This document shows, one piece after another, positions 25,557 through 35,248 of a stretch of 64,000 bases of DNA. The stretch is from an uncultured Acidimicrobiales bacterium (GTDB lineage: Bacteria > Actinomycetota > Acidimicrobiia > Acidimicrobiales > SZUA-35): assembly GCA_937922045.1 (NCBI GenBank), contig CAKZXA010000014.1, forward strand, positions 1 to 64,000, read 5' to 3'. Below the pieces are notes generated by a model, which made no database searches, was not told where the DNA came from, and worked only from the letters and a program-made list of their open reading frames with translations. Made by a program: the position numbers and the translations under genes. The stretch's first letter is position 1, and every line of letters starts with the position of its first letter.

Positions 25557-25564
25557 GTACCTTC

Positions 25565-26203
25565 GTGTCAGCCTTCTCTCGCCGATTGGGAGAACCTGGC
25601 CGAAAAGGAACACCGGCCGATCTTCTCTTTGTCGGACTCGGCAATCCAGGTGAACAGTTTGATCAGACGCGCCACAACGTAGGCGCGGCGGTCATCGAGA
25701 ATTTCGCCAAGCGTTCGGATGCGCGCCTTCGTAAGACGAAGGCTCGCGCGCTGGCCGCAGGTGTTCTTATGAACGACAAGCGAATCGTTCTTGCCTTCCC
25801 CCAAACGTTCATGAACAACTCGGGCGAATCGGTTCGTCTTCTGGTGCGCTCGTTCGGTGTGAAGGAGCCGCACCACATCGTTATTGTGCACGATGAACTC
25901 GATCTGGAACCCGGTCGTCTGCGGCTTAAGCAAGGCGGTGGGATGGCAGGCCACAACGGTTTGAAATCGATCACCCAGCATCTCGGTACGACCGACTACG
26001 TCCGGCTTCGGATCGGCGTTGGTCGACCGCCGGCGAGCCAGCAGGGCGCCGACTATGTGCTCCGCCGACCGGGCAGGGCCGAAAAGGTTGTACTTGACGA
26101 GGCGGTAGAGGACGCGACCGACGCCCTTGAACTGCTCGTCGAGGTTGGCATTGATGGTGCCATGGCGCAGATTAACCGGCGTCGTCCCGATCCCGGAGCC
26201 TGA
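25565..26203 (+). CDS. pth: Peptidyl-tRNA hydrolase
   Basis: This 212-residue esterase releases peptides from peptidyl-tRNA. FVGLGNPGEQFDQTRHNVGA (about 22-41) includes the catalytic His, and QTFMNNSGESV and VHDELDLEPGRLRLKQGGGMAGHNGLKS carry the other active-site residues. The GTG start lies eight bases after the rplY stop. An N-terminal extension of about 18 residues (SAFSRRLGEPGRKGTPA) precedes the core. mfd begins 21 bases after its end. Confidence 0.95.
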   Translation: MSAFSRRLGEPGRKGTPADLLFVGLGNPGEQFDQTRHNVGAAVIENFAKRSDARLRKTKARALAAGVLMNDKRIVLAFPQTFMNNSGESVRLLVRSFGVKEPHHIVIVHDELDLEPGRLRLKQGGGMAGHNGLKSITQHLGTTDYVRLRIGVGRPPASQQGADYVLRRPGRAEKVVLDEAVEDATDALELLVEVGIDGAMAQINRRRPDPGA

Positions 26204-26224
26204 GCCGAAGCGAGCCCGTCTGTC

Positions 26225-29200
26225 ATGAGTTTCACGTCAATGGTTCGGACGGTCGCAACCAACGACGCCTTGACCCGCGTTGTCGGTAGGGCATCATCGG
26301 TTCTGGCCGTGGCCGAACCGGCGAGGGCCGCCGTGCTCTCTGGCTTAGCCGAGGCCTCGGATCGCCGCCCGATTCTGGTCATCACGCCGACGACGACCGA
26401 GGCCGATCGGCTGGCCGCAGATCTCGGTGTGTATCTCGGTTTCGATGAGGTGCTCCAGTTCCCCGCATGGGAAACGCTGCCTTTCGAGCGGATCAGTCCT
26501 TCGATCGAAGCGATGGGAAATCGCCTACGGACCTTGTGGCATCTGCGAGACCCAGAACGATGCCCACGTATCGTCGTTGCGCCGGTCCGTGCCGCCATTC
26601 AACGTCTCAGCCCCGGTTCCGACGAGATCGATCCGATCCGCATTGGCATCGAAGATGTGTTCGACCCGACCGAGCTTGTCGCCCATCTTGTCGGCTTCGG
26701 CTACAAGCGTGAGCCTCAGGTGGAACGTCGCGGCGAGATAGCGGTCCGAGGATCGATCGTCGACATCTTCCCTTCCACGGCCGAGGTTCCCTATCGCCTC
26801 GACTTCTGGGGCGATGAGGTCGAACGGCTCAGCGAGTTCACGATCGCCGATCAGCGATCGTCGACCGACAGAGCTGAGATCGAGATCTTCCCGTGCCGCG
26901 AGTTGCTGCTCTCCGACGAGCTTCGTCTTCAGGCCGAGCAACTGATGGCCTCGGACCCGTGGGGCCGGGAACAGTGGCAGCGGCTGAGCGATGGTGAAAT
27001 CTTCGATGGCATGGAATCGTGGCTTCCGTGGCTATCCGATGATGAGCGGGTGCTGACCGACCTCGTCGGACCGGATGGGCTCATCGTTATGGTGGAGCCT
27101 CGCCGCATGAGAGACCGGGGCCGTGATCTGCTTGCTGAAGAGGCGGACCTCGCCTTGAGCCTGGCCCGCACATGGGGAGCAGCACCGGAGGCAGCCGAGG
27201 CCGGAGGCGATGAAGTCGATGACGGCTTTCCTCGCCTGCACCTGCCGTTCGACCGGTTGCTAACCACGACATCGGCTCACGCTGTCAGCGTCACCGCCGT
27301 GCCCGAAGGCCCGGACGTGGCCGTCGTCAACGCCTCAGGGTGGGATGCGCCGGGCGAAGCCCTCGCCGCTCGCCTGCGGCAGCTGTCGTCCAAGGCTTCG
27401 GTCGTGGTTACCGCTGACGGCGCTGGCTCGGCGCAACGAATAAAGGATCTTCTGGCCGACTGGGGCCTCGAACCTCGAGATCACGGTCATGAGCTAGCGC
27501 AAGGCATCGGTCCTGGTCTTCATCTTGTTGTGGCCAGTATCGAGCGGGGCTTTGTCCTGCCCGATGACCATGTTGCTGTTTTAACCGAGTCCGACCTCAC
27601 CGGCCGTCGTCGGTCGCATCGGCGGGCTCGGGCCAGGAAACGCCAGAGCGAGGGTTTCTTCGACGATCTGAGCGAAGGCCAGTACGTGGTTCATCACCAG
27701 CATGGGGTTGGGCGTTTCGCTGGCATGGTCCGGCGGGCTATCGGCGGCCACGAACGCGACTATCTCCTGCTGGAATACCGGGGTGCCGACAAACTCTATC
27801 TACCGTCGGATCAGATCGATCTGATCCGCAAGTTCTCCACCGGTGACAACCCGACACTGAACAAGCTGGGTGGTGCCGACTTTGCGAAGACAAAGGCAAA
27901 GGTGCGCTCGGCGGTGGCCGAGATCGCCCAAGAACTTGTTGTGCTTTACCAGCAACGCATCACCACCGAAGGACACACCTACGCGGCCGATACACCCTGG
28001 CAGGCCGAGGTCGAGGGAGCCTTCCCCTACGAGCTGACGCCCGATCAAACGTCTGCCATCATCGAAATCAAAGATGATATGGAGCGTTCCTCGCCGATGG
28101 ATCGTCTCGTGGTCGGTGACGTTGGGTTCGGTAAGACCGAGGTTGCACTTCGGGCGGTCTTTAAGGCGATTCAGGATGGCAAGCAGACAGCGATTCTGGT
28201 GCCGACGACCCTGCTCGCTCATCAGCATCACCAGACCTTCGTGGATCGCTTCGCCCCCTACCCGGTCCGGGTCGAGGTGTTGAGCCGGTTCCTGACCGCA
28301 GCCCAGGCCCGCAAGGTCACCGAGGCGGTGACGACCGGTGAGGTCGACCTGGTGATCGGCACCCATCGCATCCTCTCCAACGACGTGACGTTCCACAATC
28401 TTGGCCTTGTGGTGGTCGATGAGGAACAGCGGTTCGGGGTCTCCCACAAGGAAGCGCTCAAACAGTTTCGCAACAACGTCGACGTGCTGACGCTTTCGGC
28501 CACACCGATTCCTCGCACCCTTGAGATGAGCCTCACCGGAATTCGTGACCTGTCGATGCTCAATACACCCCCCGCTGATCGTCAGCCGATCATGACCTAT
28601 GTGGGGGAGTACGACGAGCGAGCGGCGGCCGAAGCGATTCGCCGTGAACTGTTGCGCGAAGGGCAGGTCTTCTTCGTCCACAACCGAGTTCAGAGCATCG
28701 AGAAAGTAGCGAACGACCTCCAGAACCTAGTGCCCGAGGCGCGTATCGCCATCGCCCACGGACAGATGGACGAAGGCACCTTGGAGAAAACGGTGCTCGA
28801 CTTCTGGGAAGGCGAGTACGACGTTCTGGTTTGCACCACGATCATCGAGTCCGGCATCGACATGCCCACGGTGAACACCCTGGTCGTCGATCGGGCTGAA
28901 CTGCTCGGGCTCGGGCAACTCCACCAGCTTCGAGGTCGTGTCGGCCGTTCTGGTCAACGAGCCTACGCCTACCTCTTCACCCGGCCCGACGCGTCGCTTT
29001 CCGAGGATGCCTACGAGCGGCTCAAGACTATTGGCGAGGCGACCGACCTTGGCGCTGGCTTCCAGATCGCCATGCGCGACCTTGAGATTCGTGGGGCAGG
29101 CAACCTGCTCGGTACGGGCCAGTCCGGTCATATCGCCTCGGTTGGCTACGACCTCTACTGCCAGATGGTGACCGAGGCCGTTGCCGAACTCAACGGTGAA

Positions 29201-29761
29201 CCGATTCAGACACCGATCGAGATCAAGATCGATCTTCCCGGTGCGGCCAACCTGCCAGAAGACTACGTACAAGCACAGGCTCAGCGGCTGGAGGCCTACC
29301 GGAAGCTGGCCGCCGTATCGTGTGACGCCGAGGTCGAAGCGATCCGAAACGAATGGATCGATCGTTTCGGCAAGCTGCCCGAACCGACCGAACGCCTCCT
29401 CGACGTTGCTCGTCTTCGGGCCCATTGTGCCCGGATCGGCGCCACCGAGGTACTGGTGATCAAGGGATCGGGCTTTGGTGGACCCGAGTTTGTGGCCAAG
29501 GTGGGTCCTGTCCGGCTGAAGGTGAGCCAGGAGGTGCGATTCACCCGGCTCTTCGCCAAGGGCACATGGAAGCCAACCGACTATGAGGGCCGCGGCGGTC
29601 AGCTGCAGGTTCCCCTCATGCGCAAGGGGTCTGTTGCCGCCGATCTTCTTACCTTCTTCGAAACCATGTTCCCACTCGATGAGTTCCCGCCTCCTGCGAG
29701 CCCCGGGCAATCGCCAACTGCAGCCGCTGAAGCAACCTCCGAGCAGTCAAAGGAAGTCTGA
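26225..29761 (+). CDS. mfd: Transcription-repair coupling factor
   Basis: This 1178-residue ATPase removes RNA polymerase stalled at lesions and recruits UvrA. In order: UvrB-like region (1-340, opening AVAEPARAAVLSGL and WETLPFERISPS), RNA-polymerase-interaction domain near 480-560 (DLSEGQYVVHHQHGVGRF), RecG-like motor with Walker A GDVGFGKTE (about 632-640) and DEEQ box (VVVDEEQRFGVSHKE). The motif after is SATPIPRTLEMSLTGIRDLSML and then the TRG-type HQLRGRVGRSGQRAYAYLF. The last 250 residues form the TRCF domain. Its TGA shares a base with the ATG of the SDR gene (TGATG). Confidence 0.97.
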   Translation: MSFTSMVRTVATNDALTRVVGRASSVLAVAEPARAAVLSGLAEASDRRPILVITPTTTEADRLAADLGVYLGFDEVLQFPAWETLPFERISPSIEAMGNRLRTLWHLRDPERCPRIVVAPVRAAIQRLSPGSDEIDPIRIGIEDVFDPTELVAHLVGFGYKREPQVERRGEIAVRGSIVDIFPSTAEVPYRLDFWGDEVERLSEFTIADQRSSTDRAEIEIFPCRELLLSDELRLQAEQLMASDPWGREQWQRLSDGEIFDGMESWLPWLSDDERVLTDLVGPDGLIVMVEPRRMRDRGRDLLAEEADLALSLARTWGAAPEAAEAGGDEVDDGFPRLHLPFDRLLTTTSAHAVSVTAVPEGPDVAVVNASGWDAPGEALAARLRQLSSKASVVVTADGAGSAQRIKDLLADWGLEPRDHGHELAQGIGPGLHLVVASIERGFVLPDDHVAVLTESDLTGRRRSHRRARARKRQSEGFFDDLSEGQYVVHHQHGVGRFAGMVRRAIGGHERDYLLLEYRGADKLYLPSDQIDLIRKFSTGDNPTLNKLGGADFAKTKAKVRSAVAEIAQELVVLYQQRITTEGHTYAADTPWQAEVEGAFPYELTPDQTSAIIEIKDDMERSSPMDRLVVGDVGFGKTEVALRAVFKAIQDGKQTAILVPTTLLAHQHHQTFVDRFAPYPVRVEVLSRFLTAAQARKVTEAVTTGEVDLVIGTHRILSNDVTFHNLGLVVVDEEQRFGVSHKEALKQFRNNVDVLTLSATPIPRTLEMSLTGIRDLSMLNTPPADRQPIMTYVGEYDERAAAEAIRRELLREGQVFFVHNRVQSIEKVANDLQNLVPEARIAIAHGQMDEGTLEKTVLDFWEGEYDVLVCTTIIESGIDMPTVNTLVVDRAELLGLGQLHQLRGRVGRSGQRAYAYLFTRPDASLSEDAYERLKTIGEATDLGAGFQIAMRDLEIRGAGNLLGTGQSGHIASVGYDLYCQMVTEAVAELNGEPIQTPIEIKIDLPGAANLPEDYVQAQAQRLEAYRKLAAVSCDAEVEAIRNEWIDRFGKLPEPTERLLDVARLRAHCARIGATEVLVIKGSGFGGPEFVAKVGPVRLKVSQEVRFTRLFAKGTWKPTDYEGRGGQLQVPLMRKGSVAADLLTFFETMFPLDEFPPPASPGQSPTAAAEATSEQSKEV

Positions 29762-30609
29762 TGAAGATCGCTCCTCTACGCGGTGGCCTCGACCGGTTCG
29801 CTCAGAGTCGTCGCACCCCACGACCCCTCGCCAACGTCGGCTGGCAACGGGCGCTGGTGACGGGCGCCTCGTCCGGCATCGGGCGAGCCATGGTCGACCT
29901 GCTGGCCGCTCAAGGTGTGGAACTGGTGCTGGTGGCCCGCGATGCGCAGCGGTTGGAAGAACTGGCGGCCCAGTTGCCGGTCGAGGCTGAAGTGCTTGTC
30001 GCCGACCTCTCGCAGCGAGACCAGGTAAAGCTGGTGGCCGACCGCCTAATCGAGAATGAACGCCCGATCGATGTGCTGGTCAACAACGCCGGGTTTGGCA
30101 AAGTCGGCGACTTCATCGATCTCGATCCCGATGTGGAGACATCGGTTGTCGATGTCAACGTCGGCGCTCTCCATCGCCTGGCTCATGCCGCTGGTGGGGC
30201 CATGGCTGGCCGAGGACGAGGCTGGATTCTCAACGTTTCGTCAGTGGCGGGCTACGGGCCCTCTCCCAAGAGTGCGACCTATGCCGCGACCAAGGCCTTC
30301 GTTACCTCGTTCAGCGAAGCGCTGCATGTCGAGCTTGGCCCGCAGGGGGTCGTTGTCAGCTGTCTCTGCCCAGGCCTTACCCGCACCGAGTTCCACGAAC
30401 GAGCCGAGGTCGATTACCACTCGGTGCCAGATCGGCTTTGGCAGTCGGCCAACGATGTTGCCCTCGCTGGATTGAACGGCCTTGCTGCTGGCAAGGCTGT
30501 GGTCATTCCCGGCGCACAGAACAAGGCGATTCGAGGCGTCAGCAAGGCAGCGCCGGCCGGGGTTCTGAGGTTCATCGGCAAGACGACGGCCCAGATCAAC
30601 AAGCGCTGA
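29761..30609 (+). CDS. Short-chain dehydrogenase/reductase
   Basis: This 282-residue classical SDR has TGASSGIG at 34-41, VNNAGFG, NVSS with the catalytic Ser, and YAATK (Tyr174, Lys178). The final 70 residues (VPDRLWQSANDVALAGLNGLAAGK...) resemble the extended DltE-like short-chain group. It is NAD(P)-dependent; substrate unknown. ATG overlaps the mfd stop by one base, so it is translated from the same transcript, a placement not part of the conserved block. A basic 25-residue N-terminal stretch precedes the fold. Confidence 0.88.
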   Translation: MKIAPLRGGLDRFAQSRRTPRPLANVGWQRALVTGASSGIGRAMVDLLAAQGVELVLVARDAQRLEELAAQLPVEAEVLVADLSQRDQVKLVADRLIENERPIDVLVNNAGFGKVGDFIDLDPDVETSVVDVNVGALHRLAHAAGGAMAGRGRGWILNVSSVAGYGPSPKSATYAATKAFVTSFSEALHVELGPQGVVVSCLCPGLTRTEFHERAEVDYHSVPDRLWQSANDVALAGLNGLAAGKAVVIPGAQNKAIRGVSKAAPAGVLRFIGKTTAQINKR

Positions 30610-30665
30610 CGGTTCGCGACGCCGCCTGGTTCGCCCGAGCCTGCTGTTTGGGCCACGATAGGGCC

Positions 30666-31484
30666 ATGGAAACCTCTCCTGGATCCGAGCAACCCGTACG
30701 GCTGAGCGCCAAACCCGGTCACGATGATGACTACGACTGGGTGACGATGGTCGCTGACCTCACGCGACTCCTGCGTATCAAGACCACGCCGATCGGTATG
30801 AAGCTATTCGAAACAACGGCGGAAATGGAGGCTGTGGCGCGCATCCGTAGGCCGACAGCGATTCACACCGCCGACCAGGTCGTGTCGATGGCGTCTCGAC
30901 TGAATTGGACCGTCGGCATTACCAACGACGACCTCGTCGGCGCTCAATGCGGCGCAGTGCTTGGTCTCCGCCCACAGGATGAACAATGGCTGAGTGGGGC
31001 TCACATGGCGGGGGTGTGGTTCAAGACCGATGAGGACTCGTCGGCCCACCAGCACGCCATGGACACGGTGCCTGCGGGCAGCTACGAGGCCATGGCGGTT
31101 TCACCGCTGGTTACGGGACGTCTCGATCCGCCCGATATCTGCCTGATCTACGCCAACCCGGCCCAGATGATCCTCCTGATCAATGGGCTGCAGTGGTCTG
31201 GCTACAAGAAGTTTGAGTGGGGCTGTGTCGGCGAGTCTTCATGCGCCGACTCCTGGGGCCGCGCCCTGTCGAGCCGGGAACCGAGTGTCTCGATCCCGTG
31301 CTTTGCCGAACGCCGCTACGGAGGCGTACCCGACGACGAACTCCTCATGGCTACCCCGCCAGAGTTCTTGCCCAAGGCCATTGCAGGCCTGGAAGCTCTG
31401 TCCAACAACGGCCTGCGTTACCCCATCCCGCCCTACGGCATTCAGACCGATGCGAAGGCCGGACTTGGTGCCTCCTATGACTAG
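30666..31484 (+). CDS. DUF169 family protein
   Basis: This 272-residue protein matches DUF169: an opening LRIKTTPIGMKLFE, CGAVLGLRP with a Cys, a long KTDEDSSAHQHAMDTVPAGSYEAMAVSPL region, ICLIYANPAQMILLINGLQWSGYKKFEW and a Cys-rich GCVGESSCADSW, then VSIPCFAERRYGGVPDDELLMATPPEF. The biochemical role is not known. The ATG at 30666 is chosen because the domain begins shortly after; CACGAT six bases upstream may be a weak -10. Its stop overlaps the start of the CoA-transferase gene by eight bases, so the two are likely linked in function. Confidence 0.83.
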   Translation: METSPGSEQPVRLSAKPGHDDDYDWVTMVADLTRLLRIKTTPIGMKLFETTAEMEAVARIRRPTAIHTADQVVSMASRLNWTVGITNDDLVGAQCGAVLGLRPQDEQWLSGAHMAGVWFKTDEDSSAHQHAMDTVPAGSYEAMAVSPLVTGRLDPPDICLIYANPAQMILLINGLQWSGYKKFEWGCVGESSCADSWGRALSSREPSVSIPCFAERRYGGVPDDELLMATPPEFLPKAIAGLEALSNNGLRYPIPPYGIQTDAKAGLGASYD

Positions 31485-32685
31485 AGCCGACTCGTCGGCG
31501 GTGTATCGAGCCGACTCGTCGGCGGTGCAGCCGATGGCTGGTGTTCGGATCGTTGAGGCGGCACAGATGATCGCCGCTCCGCTCGCCACCTCAATCCTGG
31601 CCGACCAGGGCGCTGAAGTGCTCAAAATCGAGCCGCCGTCCGGTGATCGGATGCGCAACCTTGGGAACATTCGCAACGACATGGGATCGGTGTTCCACGG
31701 GTCAAACCGTGGCAAGAAATCGCTGGTACTCGACATCAAGACCAAGGCTGGGCTAAACGCTCTCCTCGATCTGGTGGAGACCGCCGACGTTTTCCTCCAG
31801 AACTTTCGGCCCGGCGTGGCTGAGCGCCTTGGTATCGGCGTCGACGCCCTCACCGAGCGAAACCCTTCACTGATCTATGTTTCTGTCAGTGGGTTTGGGG
31901 CCACCGGCCCCTACGTCGACCAGATGGTCTACGACTTCGTGATCCAGGGTGTTAGTGGCTGGGCTTCGGCCGAGACGCGTGATGGCCGCCCGACCTTGTC
32001 GAAGAACCTTGTGATGGACAAGGCGACGGCCTACACGGTTAGTCAGGCCATAACCGCCGCCCTGTTTCACCGGCAGCGGACCGGCGAAGGTCAACACCTT
32101 GAAGTCACGATGTTGGACGCCGGTCTGCAGTTTCTGTGGCCCGACGGCGCCTGGGGTCACACGCTGCTCGGCGACGACATCACCGACGTGCCGCCGATGT
32201 CGACCAACTACGACGTTTGGGCCACCAAGGACGGTTATGCGACGGTCAACCTGGCCTCGAGGTCAACCTGGACGCGGTTGTGTACGGCTCTCAACCCCGA
32301 GTGGACCGATGACCCCCGCTTCGCCGACTACGCCACTCGAATGCGGAACGCCGATCTCCTGAATGAGCTGGTCGCGGCCCGGCTTGAGACGATGACCACC
32401 CTCGAAGTCACCACGGCGCTGGCGGCCAACGACCTCCCCGGAGGCCCGGTCCACGCCATTGATCAGGTGCATCTAGATCCTCAGGTGCGCCATAGAGGAA
32501 CACTGGTAGAGCACGACTCGCCAACGATTGGACGTTTGCGCGAGCCTCGGCCTGCCGTCCGTTTCGATGCGGTACAGCCAGATACGCCGAACCCAGCGCC
32601 TCTGCTTGGTCAGCACACGGTCGAGGTGCTTGCCGAACTCGGCTACGACGAGCACATGATTCACGAGCTCACCGGCAACCGTTGA
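31477..32685 (+). CDS. Class III CoA-transferase (CaiB/BaiF family)
   Basis: This 402-residue enzyme moves CoA between organic acids. GVRIVEAAQMIAAPLATSILADQGAEVLKIEPP near the start, GDRMR, FHGSNRGKKSLVLDIK and AEVLQNFRPG-type text (VFLQNFRPGVAERLGI), and GFGATGPYVDQ match the fold; the catalytic Asp lies in the YDFVIQGVSG-side. Substrate unknown. The first 19 residues hold an eight-residue repeat (ADSSAVYRADSSAV) encoded by a DNA duplication. ATG at 31534 (MAGVRIVE) is an equally good start and would leave the repeat untranslated. Confidence 0.88.
   Translation: MTRADSSAVYRADSSAVQPMAGVRIVEAAQMIAAPLATSILADQGAEVLKIEPPSGDRMRNLGNIRNDMGSVFHGSNRGKKSLVLDIKTKAGLNALLDLVETADVFLQNFRPGVAERLGIGVDALTERNPSLIYVSVSGFGATGPYVDQMVYDFVIQGVSGWASAETRDGRPTLSKNLVMDKATAYTVSQAITAALFHRQRTGEGQHLEVTMLDAGLQFLWPDGAWGHTLLGDDITDVPPMSTNYDVWATKDGYATVNLASRSTWTRLCTALNPEWTDDPRFADYATRMRNADLLNELVAARLETMTTLEVTTALAANDLPGGPVHAIDQVHLDPQVRHRGTLVEHDSPTIGRLREPRPAVRFDAVQPDTPNPAPLLGQHTVEVLAELGYDEHMIHELTGNR
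31484..31527. repeat. 24-bp-period tandem duplication at the DUF169 stop
   Basis: GAGCCGACTCGTCGGCGGTG occurs at 31484-31503 and 31508-31527, with TATC between. The first copy begins on the last base of the DUF169 TAG. Confidence 0.93.
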
Positions 32686-32708
32686 AACCGAGCCCAAAAC
32701 CCGGAAGT

Positions 32709-32760
32709 GCGTGGCCCAGCCACCACCAAGGCCAGGCCACGCGGTTCCCCCGGGGGAAAC
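32709..32760 (+). terminator. Possible terminator hairpins after CoA-transferase gene
   Basis: Arms GCGTGGCC (from 32709) and GGCCACGC (ending 32742) can pair, and directly after, GTTCCCCCGGGGGAAAC (32744-32760) is a near-perfect palindrome. There is no long T run, so factor-independent stopping is uncertain. Confidence 0.45.
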
Positions 32761-32924
32761 CTTGCGGCCGGTGGTCTGAGCCACCGAGCCGCTGAAGATC
32801 ATTGTGCCGGAGCACCCTTAGTCCTTGGGGGTAAACCAGCTGGGTAGTCTTACTTTGTATCAAATTTGGACGGGTTTTCCCCCGATGCTCGTGACGGCAC
32901 CGCTGTCCCGAGCTTCGCTCAGAC

Positions 32925-32930
32925 TACGAT
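32925..32930 (+). promoter_or_regulatory. -10 element of HAD gene, leaderless arrangement
   Basis: TACGAT, six bases, then ATG at 32937. Confidence 0.62.
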
Positions 32931-32936
32931 GCGCCC

Positions 32937-33536
32937 ATGACGACGAAGCTGGTTCTGTTCGACATGGGTGGTGTGTTGGTCGAGCTCGGACCGTTGGCTG
33001 AGCTGCTCGGTGTCGACGAAGATAGTGCCGATTTCTGGCCGCGCTGGTTGACGAGCGAGACGGTACGAGCATTCGAACAAGGCCGTTGCTCGGTCGACGA
33101 ATTCGGTGAGGGGCTGGTTACCGAATTTGCTCTCCCGATCAGTGCCGAGCAGCTGGTCGAGAACTTTGCCCGATTCCCACGTGGGCTTTTCGAAGGTGCA
33201 GCGGAACTGGTCGAAGAGACGGCATCAGTGGTCGACACCGGCATCTTGTCGAATACCAATGCCCTGCATTGGGATCGCCAACCCGACGCTGAGGTCATTC
33301 GGTCCCTCGGGGGCCGTTCCTTCCTCTCCTACCAACTTGGCATGCTCAAACCCGACGCTGAGATCTTCAACCACATCGTGGCGACCACCGGCTACAAGGC
33401 AGAAGAGATTCTCTTCCTCGACGACAACCAGTTGAACGTGGACGGTGCCCGCAACGTCGGCCTTCGCTCCGAACGTACCGTCGGGGTTGCCGAGGCTCGC
33501 CAGGCGCTTCAGCGCCACAGCGTTCTTCCCGCCTAG
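32937..33536 (+). CDS. HAD-superfamily hydrolase (subfamily IA-like)
   Basis: This 199-residue protein has the HAD nucleophile loop VLFDMGGVLVEL; the nucleophile Asp is present but the residue two places on, often Asp, is Gly, as in YihX-like and epoxide-hydrolase-N-terminal relatives. ILSNTNALHW (motif II), MLKPDAEIFNH (motif III Lys) and LFLDDNQLNVDGARNVGL (motif IV Asp-Asp) are complete. The loss of the second Asp would lower classical phosphatase activity. It is transcribed from a leaderless promoter and ends four bases before the convergent GMC gene's end. Confidence 0.85.
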   Translation: MTTKLVLFDMGGVLVELGPLAELLGVDEDSADFWPRWLTSETVRAFEQGRCSVDEFGEGLVTEFALPISAEQLVENFARFPRGLFEGAAELVEETASVVDTGILSNTNALHWDRQPDAEVIRSLGGRSFLSYQLGMLKPDAEIFNHIVATTGYKAEEILFLDDNQLNVDGARNVGLRSERTVGVAEARQALQRHSVLPA

Positions 33537-33540
33537 TGTT

Positions 33541-35184
33541 TTACGCTGGGGTCGTCGGCATGTAGACGTCGGCGGTATCCGGGGGCAGCGGTGTGTTGCC
33601 CAGAATTAGATCGGCCGCTTTCTCGGCCACCATCATCGTGGGGGCGTAGATGTTTCCGTTGGTCACGATGGGCAGCACAGAGGCGTCGACCACCCGTAGA
33701 CCTTCGGTCCCGTAGACCCTCATCGTCTTGGGGTCGACCGCGGAGTCGGCTGCTGAACCCATGCGCACGGTGCAGGACGGGTGTAGGGCTGTCTCGGCAT
33801 CGCTCGCAACCCAATCCATGATCTCCTGATCGGTTTCGACCGATGGTCCAGGTGAGACCTCTCCACCGTTGAATGGCTCGAAGGCTGGCTGATTGAGGAT
33901 GCGGCGGGTGGTTCGCACGGCCTCGATCCACTCTCGCCGATCACGCTCGGTCGAGAGATAGTTGAAGCGAACGGCTGGCTTGCGCCGGGGGTCGGTCGAG
34001 GTGATCATGACCGTGCCCTTGGAGTCGGAGAACATGGGGCCAACGTGAACCTGATAGCCGTGACCGTCGGTCGGCGCGCTGCCGTCGTAACGAATGGCGA
34101 TCGGCAGGAAGTGGTACATCAGGTTTGGGTAGGGCTCTTCTGGGTTTGACTTGACGAAGGCGCCCGCTTCGAAATGGTTTGTGGCCGCTGGCCCTGTTCG
34201 GAAAAGCCATTGCAGGCCGATCAATGGCATGCGCCACTTGGCCAGGTGAGGCTGCATCGAAACCGGCTGCTTGCAGGCGTACTGGATGTAAACCTCGAGA
34301 TGGTCTTGGAGGTTCTGGCCGACCGCAGGAACATTGGCTACGACATCGATCCCGAGCGGGCGGAGATGGTCGGCGTCGCCGACGCCTGAAAGCTGCAGCA
34401 GCTGGGGTGAATTGAAGGCACCTCCACAGCTGATGACTTCAGCGCCCATCGCCTTATGGGTGCGGCCGTTCCTGCGATACTCGACCCCGACGCACCGGTT
34501 GCCGTCGAAGAGCAGGCGGTTGGCGGTAGCGCGGGTGGCGACGGTGAGATTCGGCCGATCCATAACCGGATGCAGGTAGGCCCGTGCTGCGCTAATTCGG
34601 CGGCCGCGATGAACGTTCTTGTCGAAGGCGGCGAAGCCTTCCTGCCGGTAGCCGTTTACGTCGTCGGTTCGCCGGAATCCGGCCTGTACGCCAGCCTCTA
34701 ACCAGGCCTGGAAGAGAGGGTTGGTGGCCGGCCCTCGTTCGAGGGTCAGCGGGCCTTCGACCCCTCGCCACTCATCGCCGCCGGAGAGGCAGCGCTCCAT
34801 CTTCTTGAAGTAGGGGAGGCAGTGGGCGTAGGACCAGTCGTTCAAGGACGGCTGTTGGGCCCACTTCTCGTAGTCGGCTGGATTGCCTCGCTGGAAGATC
34901 ATGCCGTTGATGCTGGATGAGCCGCCGAGAACTTTGCCTCGGGCGTGGTAGACGCGGCGACCGTTCATGAACGGCTCCGGTTCGCTTTCATACTTCCAGT
35001 CGTACAGGCGGCTCCCTATGGGATAGGTGAGGGCGGCTGGCATGTGGATGAAAACATCCCAACGCCAATCGCTACGTCCGGCCTCAAGCACAAGAACCTT
35101 GGTCGTGGCGTCAGCACTGAGCCGATTAGCCAGCGCACAGCCAGCTGAGCCACCACCGACGATGATGAAGTCGTAGCGATCCAT
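33541..35184 (-). CDS. GMC-family FAD oxidoreductase (choline dehydrogenase-like)
   Basis: This 547-residue flavoprotein has the N-terminal FAD loop [14 protein letters not shown] (9-22) and VLVLEAG, then [21 protein letters not shown] (GMC signature 1) and, at the end, [26 protein letters not shown] and [20 protein letters not shown] (His-Asn active-site region). It oxidises an alcohol, probably choline or a related long-chain or sugar alcohol, but the substrate is not certain. It is divergent from a TetR gene, and its promoter (TGGACG-17-TAGGCT, then six bases to ATG) lies next to the TetR operator, so control by that regulator is likely. Confidence 0.9.
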   Translation of the reverse strand: MDRYDFIIVGGGSAGCALANRLSADATTKVLVLEAGRSDWRWDVFIHMPAALTYPIGSRLYDWKYESEPEPFMNGRRVYHARGKVLGGSSSINGMIFQRGNPADYEKWAQQPSLNDWSYAHCLPYFKKMERCLSGGDEWRGVEGPLTLERGPATNPLFQAWLEAGVQAGFRRTDDVNGYRQEGFAAFDKNVHRGRRISAARAYLHPVMDRPNLTVATRATANRLLFDGNRCVGVEYRRNGRTHKAMGAEVISCGGAFNSPQLLQLSGVGDADHLRPLGIDVVANVPAVGQNLQDHLEVYIQYACKQPVSMQPHLAKWRMPLIGLQWLFRTGPAATNHFEAGAFVKSNPEEPYPNLMYHFLPIAIRYDGSAPTDGHGYQVHVGPMFSDSKGTVMITSTDPRRKPAVRFNYLSTERDRREWIEAVRTTRRILNQPAFEPFNGGEVSPGPSVETDQEIMDWVASDAETALHPSCTVRMGSAADSAVDPKTMRVYGTEGLRVVDASVLPIVTNGNIYAPTMMVAEKAADLILGNTPLPPDTADVYMPTTPA

Positions 35185-35190
35185 GCCCCG

Positions 35191-35219
35191 AGCCTACCTG
35201 CTTGAGAGTTAACCGTCCA
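35191..35219 (-). promoter_or_regulatory. Promoter of GMC oxidoreductase gene
   Basis: On the minus strand TGGACG (35219-35214), a 17-base spacer, then TAGGCT (35196-35191) and six bases to the ATG at 35184. The -35 abuts the TetR palindrome. Confidence 0.72.
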
Positions 35220-35221
35220 GC

Positions 35222-35248
35222 CGGTACAGAAACTGATAGTCTGTACCG
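35222..35248. promoter_or_regulatory. Perfect palindrome, probable TetR operator
   Basis: CGGTACAGA, nine spacer bases, TCTGTACCG: perfect 9-bp arms. It ends on the base before the TetR ATG and covers the TetR -10, next to the GMC promoter. An operator in this place would repress the regulator itself and could control the divergent oxidoreductase. Confidence 0.82.
35237..35242 (+). promoter_or_regulatory. -10 element of tetR gene, inside its operator
   Basis: TAGTCT, six bases, then ATG at 35249; the hexamer lies within the palindrome. Confidence 0.65.

Noticed and set aside
28727-29710. 327-codon frame on the minus strand inside mfd
   Set aside because: It is the antisense shadow of a well-conserved gene; long antisense frames are usual in GC-rich DNA.
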